This document shows, piece by piece, positions 59,641 to 64,000 of a stretch of 64,000 nt of DNA. The notes beneath the pieces were generated by a model. It was not told the origin of the DNA and ran no database searches. It saw only the letters and a list, made by a program, of their open reading frames with translations. Position 1 is the first letter of the stretch, and each line of letters begins with the position of its first letter. A program made the translations under genes and the position numbers. The stretch spans positions 1 to 64,000 of the forward strand of contig JAKFWF010000067.1 in NCBI GenBank assembly GCA_021730785.1, given 5' to 3'. This DNA is from Hyphomicrobiaceae bacterium. GTDB lineage: Bacteria; Pseudomonadota; Alphaproteobacteria; Rhizobiales; Hyphomicrobiaceae.

Positions 59641-60747
59641 ATGCTCCGAGAAATCTACGTTCGCCCGGCCGGTTTGATGGCGGCCAGTGTGGCCAAGCCC
59701 GCAGCAGAAGTGCGCGGCGGCTTCCGGCTGGCCGAAGGCTGGCTCGAGTTCACCGCACTTGATATCCTCGAGCGCAACGGCGCGGGCGTCGACCGCCGGC
59801 TGGCCGGCCTTGGCGAGTTCTTCGAGAAGGACTGGGGGCGACGCACGGCCAATGCCGCCGACATGTTCCAGAACCTGATGGCGCCGCGGGCACGGATCGC
59901 CGGCCTGAGTTTCGACCGCCCGCGCCTCATGGGCATCGTCAACGTCACACCGGACAGCTTCTCGGACGGTGGCGCACACGACACCACGGCGGCGGCCATC
60001 GCTCACGCTCTGCAATTGGCCGCCGACGGCGCGGACATTCTCGACATCGGTGGTGAATCGACCAGGCCCGGCGCAAAACCGGTGCTGCTTGCCGAGGAAC
60101 TCAGCCGGGTGATTCCGGTCATCGAGGGGCTGGCCGGGCGCACCAACGCGCTGATCTCGATCGACACCCGCAAGGCCGACGTGATGACACGTGCGGCGAA
60201 GGCCGGCGTCGACCTCATCAACGACGTGTCGGCGCTGATGCACGATCCAGGCGCGCTCGACGCGGTGGCTGCGATCGACCTGCCCGTTGTCCTCATGCAT
60301 GCGCTGGGCGATCCCCGCACCATGCAGGACGCGCCAACCTACGATCACGTGTTGCTCGACGTATTCGATTTTCTCGAGGCGCGCATCGAGGCATGCCGCC
60401 GCGCCGGCATCGCGCTCAACCGGCTGCTCGTCGATCCAGGCATCGGCTTCGGCAAGACGCTTGCACATAACCTCGAGTTGATGGCTGGCCTCAGTCTGTT
60501 CCACGGCCTCGGCTGCCCGCTGCTGGTTGGCGCCTCGCGCAAGCGCTTCATCGGCACGATCTCGGGCGTTGAGGCGGCAGCAGACCGCGTGCATGGGTCG
60601 GTGGCGGCAGCCCTTGCAGCTGTCACGCAAGGCGCGCAGATCATCCGCGTGCATGACGTGAAGGCCACGCGTCAGGCACTCGACGTGTGGATGGCGGCGG
60701 TTACCGGCAAGGCCAGCGAAGTTCGCGCGGGCGAGGCGCGGCAATGA
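59641..60747 (+). CDS. folP: dihydropteroate synthase with N-terminal extension
   Basis: Condenses p-aminobenzoate with dihydropterin pyrophosphate in folate synthesis. 368 residues from ATG 59641 (MLREIYVRPAGLMAASVAKP). The DHPS core begins near residue 98 with LMGIVNVTPDSFSDGG, then ILDIGGESTRPGAKPV, ISIDTRKADV, LINDVSAL, LLVDPGIGFGKTLAHNLELM, LVGASRKRFIG and QIIRVHDVKATRQALDVW, all hallmark motifs. The first 95 residues are not part of the usual 280-residue enzyme and have no named domain to me; similar long forms occur in Alphaproteobacteria. The upstream ORF start at 59581 is in repeat sequence and unlikely. It overlaps the next gene by ATGA. Confidence 0.92.
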   Translation: MLREIYVRPAGLMAASVAKPAAEVRGGFRLAEGWLEFTALDILERNGAGVDRRLAGLGEFFEKDWGRRTANAADMFQNLMAPRARIAGLSFDRPRLMGIVNVTPDSFSDGGAHDTTAAAIAHALQLAADGADILDIGGESTRPGAKPVLLAEELSRVIPVIEGLAGRTNALISIDTRKADVMTRAAKAGVDLINDVSALMHDPGALDAVAAIDLPVVLMHALGDPRTMQDAPTYDHVLLDVFDFLEARIEACRRAGIALNRLLVDPGIGFGKTLAHNLELMAGLSLFHGLGCPLLVGASRKRFIGTISGVEAAADRVHGSVAAALAAVTQGAQIIRVHDVKATRQALDVWMAAVTGKASEVRAGEARQ

Positions 60748-61619
60748 CGGGCGTAATCGGTTTCATCGGCACCGGCGTCATGGGTGAGCCCATGTGCCGC
60801 AACCTCGCCTTGAAGTGTGGCCGGCCAGTGATTGCGTTCGACCGCAGTGCTGCGGCGCTGCAGCGGCTCGGCGCCCATGGCGTGACGGCAGCGGCATCAG
60901 CTGCGGAGATTGTCCGCGACTGCGACGTGATTTTCCTCGTGCTGCCGAGTGGCCGGCACGTAGCCGAAGTGTGCGACGGCGAGGGCGGTCTGTGCGCGCT
61001 CGCTCGATCGGGTCAAACAATCATCGATTGCGGCACATCACCGGTATCGCTCGCGCGCCGCCTGGCCGCAACCTTGGCGACGCGCGGCGCCACGTTCGCC
61101 GACGCGCCGATCGCCCGGACGCGACAGGCGGCGGATGCCGGCACGCTCAGCATCATGGTCGGCGCCGATCCAGCGACGTTTGCCGCGCTGCATCCGCTCC
61201 TGGCGCTGATGGGCTCGGACATCACCCACTGCGGGCCGGTCGGCCACGGGCAGATGGTCAAGATCTTGAACAACATGGTGCTGATCGAGACGGTCGTCGC
61301 ACTGGCCGAGGCGCTTGCCGTCGCGCGCGGGGCCGGGCTCGACGGCGCCATGCTGTTCGACACGCTGGCCAAGGGCTCGGCCGACAGCTTCGCCCTGCGC
61401 AACCACGGCATGAAGGCGCTGCTGCCGGGCGCCTATCCCGAGCAGGCGTTCTCGGTCGAGTACGCGTTGAAGGATCTCGACTATGCCTTCGAACTGGCAC
61501 GCGATGCGGGCGTCAAACTTGATGCGGCGCTGGTCGCCCGCGCTAAGCTCGCAGCCGCCATCGCGGCCGGGCATGGCGAAAAATATTGGCCGGTGATTGC
61601 CGAAGTGAGGGGTGGGTGA
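60744..61619 (+). CDS. 3-hydroxyisobutyrate dehydrogenase-like oxidoreductase
   Basis: A 291-residue NAD(P)-dependent beta-hydroxyacid dehydrogenase. The Rossmann motif GFIGTGVMGEPMCRNL opens the protein; the catalytic Lys is in GHGQMVKILNNM; the [11 protein letters not shown] and DAPIARTRQAADAGTLSIMV segments fit the family. Substrates range from hydroxyisobutyrate to tartronate semialdehyde and cannot be told here. Its ATG overlaps the folP stop by 4 nt, so translation is coupled to folP, an odd functional pairing. Confidence 0.87.
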   Translation: MTGVIGFIGTGVMGEPMCRNLALKCGRPVIAFDRSAAALQRLGAHGVTAAASAAEIVRDCDVIFLVLPSGRHVAEVCDGEGGLCALARSGQTIIDCGTSPVSLARRLAATLATRGATFADAPIARTRQAADAGTLSIMVGADPATFAALHPLLALMGSDITHCGPVGHGQMVKILNNMVLIETVVALAEALAVARGAGLDGAMLFDTLAKGSADSFALRNHGMKALLPGAYPEQAFSVEYALKDLDYAFELARDAGVKLDAALVARAKLAAAIAAGHGEKYWPVIAEVRGG

Positions 61620-61651
61620 GGATTGCTGGAGGAACGCATGCTCGTTCCGGC

Positions 61652-62578
61652 TCACCCCACAAACTCGCTGCGCTTGTAGCCTTGAAGATAGAGCAAGGAC
61701 GTCAGATCGCCGTGGACGACCGAGGCCGCGGCTTCTGCGGCGACGATGGCCTTTGCCCGGTAGGCGACGCCGAGGCCGGCGACTTTGATCATGTCGAGGT
61801 CGTTGGCGCCATCGCCGACGGCGAGCGCCGCGTCGAGGGCGAGGCCGCGTTCAGTCGCAAGCCGTTCGAGCGTCGCGCGCTTGGCTTCCCGGCCCAGAAT
61901 TGCGCCGATCAGATTGCCCGTCAGGCGGCCTGCGGTGTCGAACTCAAGGGTATTCGCGTGGTTTTCATGGAAGCCGACATGGCTTGCGACGGGGCTCGTG
62001 AAGTAGGTAAACCCACCCGATACGAGGGCGGTGTGTGCGCCGTGCGCCTTCATGGTGGCGACCAGGGTCGAGCCGCCGGGCATGAAAGTGATGCGCTCGA
62101 CGAGGACGCGGCGCATTTCGGCCGTGCCGAGCCCCGCCAGCAGCGCGAGCCGTTCGCGCAAGGCGGCCTCGAATGGCAGTTCGCCACGCATCGCGCGCTC
62201 GGTGATCGCGGCAATCTTCGGCTTCAGGCCGAACGCATCGGCCATCTCGTCGATGCACTCCTGGTTGATGATGGTCGAATCCATATCGGCGACCAGCAAC
62301 TTCTTGCGGCGGCGGCCGATCTCGTCGGCCACGATGTTGACGTCGAGCGTGACGCCATGCAGCGCGGTGACGACGCGCCCGCGCAACGCGCTGATTTCCT
62401 CAGACGATCCGTTCGATAGGAACCGCGCCTGCCAAGCTTCCGTCGGGTGCAGCCACTCGGCTTCGAGCCGCTCACTTTCGGGAATGGCTGCAAGCGCGCG
62501 GCCCGTGGCGAAGTCGCTCAGCGAGGGACGTGACGGCGGGCTGGTGAGGACCAGGGCATAACTGCGCTTCATCTGCAC
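61652..62578 (-). CDS. serB: phosphoserine phosphatase
   Basis: Final step of serine synthesis, dephosphorylating phosphoserine. 308 residues if it starts at the GTG 62576-62578, which has AAGGA six nt upstream; an ATG two codons later (62570-62572) is also possible. HAD motifs: LLVADMDSTIINQECIDEMA, VSGGFTYFTSPVA and LAVGDGANDLDMIKVAGLGV. The N-terminal 70 residues form the short regulatory cap seen in alphaproteobacterial SerB rather than a full ACT domain. It is divergent from miaA, a usual rhizobial arrangement. Confidence 0.94.
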   Translation of the reverse strand: MQMKRSYALVLTSPPSRPSLSDFATGRALAAIPESERLEAEWLHPTEAWQARFLSNGSSEEISALRGRVVTALHGVTLDVNIVADEIGRRRKKLLVADMDSTIINQECIDEMADAFGLKPKIAAITERAMRGELPFEAALRERLALLAGLGTAEMRRVLVERITFMPGGSTLVATMKAHGAHTALVSGGFTYFTSPVASHVGFHENHANTLEFDTAGRLTGNLIGAILGREAKRATLERLATERGLALDAALAVGDGANDLDMIKVAGLGVAYRAKAIVAAEAAASVVHGDLTSLLYLQGYKRSEFVG

Positions 62579-62625
62579 GTGGTTTCCTTTTGGCGGACTT
62601 GGCTTACTCCGGCTATCACTGCCCG

Positions 62626-63555
62626 ATGGCCACCCCGCGCACCATCCTTATTGCCGGACCAACCGCCAGCGGCAAGTCGGCGCTTGCGTTGGCGGTGGCC
62701 CGGCGCATCAAGAACGGCGTGATCGTCAACGCCGACAGCATGCAGGTCTATCGCGACCTGCGGGTGCTGACGGCGCGTCCATCGATCGAGGACGAAACAG
62801 GATTGCCGCACGCACTGTTCGGTTCGGTCGATGGTGCAGACAGCTATTCGGTGGCGCGCTACCTCGACGATGCGCGGGCGGTGGTCGCGAGCGCCCGTGC
62901 CCGCGATGCTATTGCGATCTTCGTCGGCGGTACCGGGCTCTACTTCAAAGCGCTGCTGGAGGGTCTGTCGCCTGTGCCGGCGATCGATCCGGCGACCCGC
63001 GAGCGGGTGCGCAAGGAGGCGGCAGCGCTGGGCGCAGCCCACATGCACGCGCTGCTGCAGCAACGTGACCCCGAGATGGCCGACCGGCTGGTGCCGACCG
63101 ACACGCAGCGCATCACGCGGGCGCTGGAGGTGATCGAGGCGACGGGCCGCTCGCTCGCCGTATGGCAGCGCCTGCCCGGTGTTCCCGTGCTCGCCGCAGA
63201 CTCGACCGTGCGCGTTGTGCTCATGCCGGAGCGCGCGGCGCTTGTGGCCCGTTGCGACGCCCGGCTGGACGCGATGATCGCCGGCGGCGCTGTCGATGAA
63301 GTGGCTCGTCTGCGGGCACGGCACTTGGCGTCGGACCTGCCTGTCATGCGCGCGCTGGGCGTCGCGCCACTGATCGCCCATCTGGACGGCACGCTGTCGC
63401 TGCCGGCGGCCACGGAACGGGCCAAGGTGGAGACACGCCAGTTCGTAAAGCGTCAGGTCACTTGGACGAAACGACATATGATTACGTGGAATGCTATTTT
63501 AACGAACGAAATAGAAAGAAACAGCGCGAAAATAATTTCATTTATTGATTGTTAG
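62626..63555 (+). CDS. miaA: tRNA dimethylallyltransferase
   Basis: Transfers a dimethylallyl group to N6 of A37 in UNN-reading tRNAs. 309 residues from ATG 62626 (MATPRTILIAGPTASGKSAL); the TTG start in the track is 12 codons earlier and unlikely. Motifs: P-loop AGPTASGKSAL, INADSMQVYRDLRVLTARP (substrate Asp-Ser), VGGTGLYFKALLEGL and ETRQFVKRQVTW near the end. The final 25 residues (HMITWNAILTNEIERNSAKI and on) are encoded by strikingly AT-rich DNA, unlike the rest of the gene and its neighbours. Confidence 0.94.
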   Translation: MATPRTILIAGPTASGKSALALAVARRIKNGVIVNADSMQVYRDLRVLTARPSIEDETGLPHALFGSVDGADSYSVARYLDDARAVVASARARDAIAIFVGGTGLYFKALLEGLSPVPAIDPATRERVRKEAAALGAAHMHALLQQRDPEMADRLVPTDTQRITRALEVIEATGRSLAVWQRLPGVPVLAADSTVRVVLMPERAALVARCDARLDAMIAGGAVDEVARLRARHLASDLPVMRALGVAPLIAHLDGTLSLPAATERAKVETRQFVKRQVTWTKRHMITWNAILTNEIERNSAKIISFIDC

Positions 63556-63558
63556 CTT
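63477..63558. other. AT-rich tail of miaA and adjoining leader
   Basis: About 80 nt with roughly 30 percent GC by hand count (TTATTTCATTTATTGATTG-like), in a genome that is otherwise GC-rich. It codes the end of MiaA and runs into the intergenic leader before ilvB. Could be a promoter or a foreign insertion end. Confidence 0.6.
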
Positions 63559-63735
63559 CGTTTGCGTCATGTGCGCTGGTGCAAACAGGCTGAGCCACGC
63601 ACCTGCTGCCGGGCATTCGTCCCTCGAGCCTACCCGCCTTGCATACTCAAACAGCGGGGAGTTCGAGGAGTGCCCCCTCGAGCGGGTCAAGGGCGGCAGC
63701 CCTTGCTTACAACCGAGCAGACTGGAGACACGACC

Positions 63736-64000
63736 ATGACCCGCATGATGACCGGCGCCGAGATGGTGATCAAGGCACTGCAGGACCAGGGCGTGGAATT
63801 CGTGTTCGGGTATCCCGGTGGCGCGGTCCTGCCGATCTATGACGAGTTGTTCCAGCAGGAAAAGGTCAAGCACATCCTGGTGCGCCAAGAGGGCGGGGCG
63901 GTGCATGCGGCCGAGGGTTACGCGCGTTCCACCGGCAAGGTCGGCGTTGTTCTCGTCACGTCCGGCCCCGGCGCCACCAATGCGGTGACCGGCCTGACCG
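63736..64000 (+). CDS. ilvB: acetolactate synthase large subunit, cut by window edge
   Basis: First enzyme of branched-chain amino acid synthesis; a thiamine-diphosphate and FAD enzyme. ATG 63736 ([20 protein letters not shown]) has GGAG eight nt upstream. The visible 88 residues match the N-terminal domain with [38 protein letters not shown] (the catalytic Glu in [10 protein letters not shown]) and [19 protein letters not shown]. The gene continues off the right edge. In Rhizobiales ilvB (ilvI) follows serB/miaA and precedes ilvH; the 180-nt leader shows no branched-chain leader peptide to me, but a small hairpin CAAGGGC/GCCCTTG at about 63687-63705. Confidence 0.95.
   Translation, partial: MTRMMTGAEMVIKALQDQGVEFVFGYPGGAVLPIYDELFQQEKVKHILVRQEGGAVHAAEGYARSTGKVGVVLVTSGPGATNAVTGLT

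Noticed and set aside
59323-60744. 473-residue minus-strand ORF opposite folP
   Set aside because: Antisense shadow of folP; composition rich in Arg, His and Asp with no recognisable domain.
63556-63735. Branched-chain leader peptide/attenuator before ilvB
   Set aside because: No short ORF with a run of Ile/Leu/Val codons and no antiterminator-terminator pair was seen.

Overview
The window is a 64-kb piece of a GC-rich alphaproteobacterial chromosome, most probably Hyphomicrobiales (Rhizobiales) outside the Rhizobiaceae. This rests on gene-order blocks typical of that order (pyrG-secG-tpiA then a PpiD-like isomerase and trpE; tlyA followed by an RNA methyltransferase; obgE-proB-proA; serB/miaA/ilvB), on two alphaproteobacterial-type porins whose mature ends start ADLGGNCCADLEERVAELE, and on many small secreted proteins of the rhizobial type. 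No species call can be made without a search. I see no tRNA, rRNA, CRISPR array, transposase, integrase or prophage, so this is mostly core chromosome with scattered accessory genes and intergenic repeats.

Region by region. 1-6.2 kb (minus strand): 5' part of rpsF with a Gly-rich tail, a small secreted protein, the queuosine pair yhhQ-queF, then pyrG, secG, a secreted hypothetical and tpiA. 6.4-14.7 kb (mostly plus): PpiD/SurA-like chaperone, trpE, a DUF4399 protein (minus), tlyA-RNA methyltransferase-gph, a small periplasmic protein and an EamA exporter. 14.7-22 kb: dnaB, a Uma2-family nuclease, a BciB-like Fe-S reductase (a possible phototrophy marker), a TadG-like VWA pilus protein and acs. 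22-27 kb: hypothetical, DUF1761 and DUF1203 proteins, then a two-gene envelope operon encoding a large OmpA protein with BON-like repeats and a membrane protein with internal repeats and a NuoE-like helix-hairpin-helix tail. 27.4-31.2 kb: a PRISE-like SDR overlapping mutS by ATGA; mutS carries an in-frame TAG where a CAG (Gln) codon is expected. 31.2-34 kb: sseA, alaX and cysK (sulfur/cysteine and tRNA-Ala proofreading). 34-42.3 kb: outer-membrane barrels, amidohydrolase, nucleoside deoxyribosyltransferase-like protein, SDR, YceI, a gamma-glutamyltransferase-like enzyme and a LysR regulator. 42.5-48.5 kb: a 30-residue Lys/Ala-rich miniprotein, a secreted protein, tkt, recR, a lytic transglycosylase and pncB. 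48.5-53.7 kb: a heptanucleotide tandem repeat, two tandem porin genes each with a clear terminator, and a second EamA transporter. 53.9-64 kb: M20 peptidase, obgE, proB, proA, folP, a 3-hydroxyisobutyrate-dehydrogenase-like enzyme, serB, miaA and the start of ilvB.

The most notable points are the interrupted mutS, the OmpA/BON plus repeat-HHH membrane operon, the BciB-like reductase, and the packing of palindromic repeats in every gap of the obgE-proB-proA-folP block. I did not find a convincing wholly new multi-gene system; the OmpA/HHH pair is the best candidate for uncharacterised biology. All family assignments were made by reading the translated sequences, without database searches.
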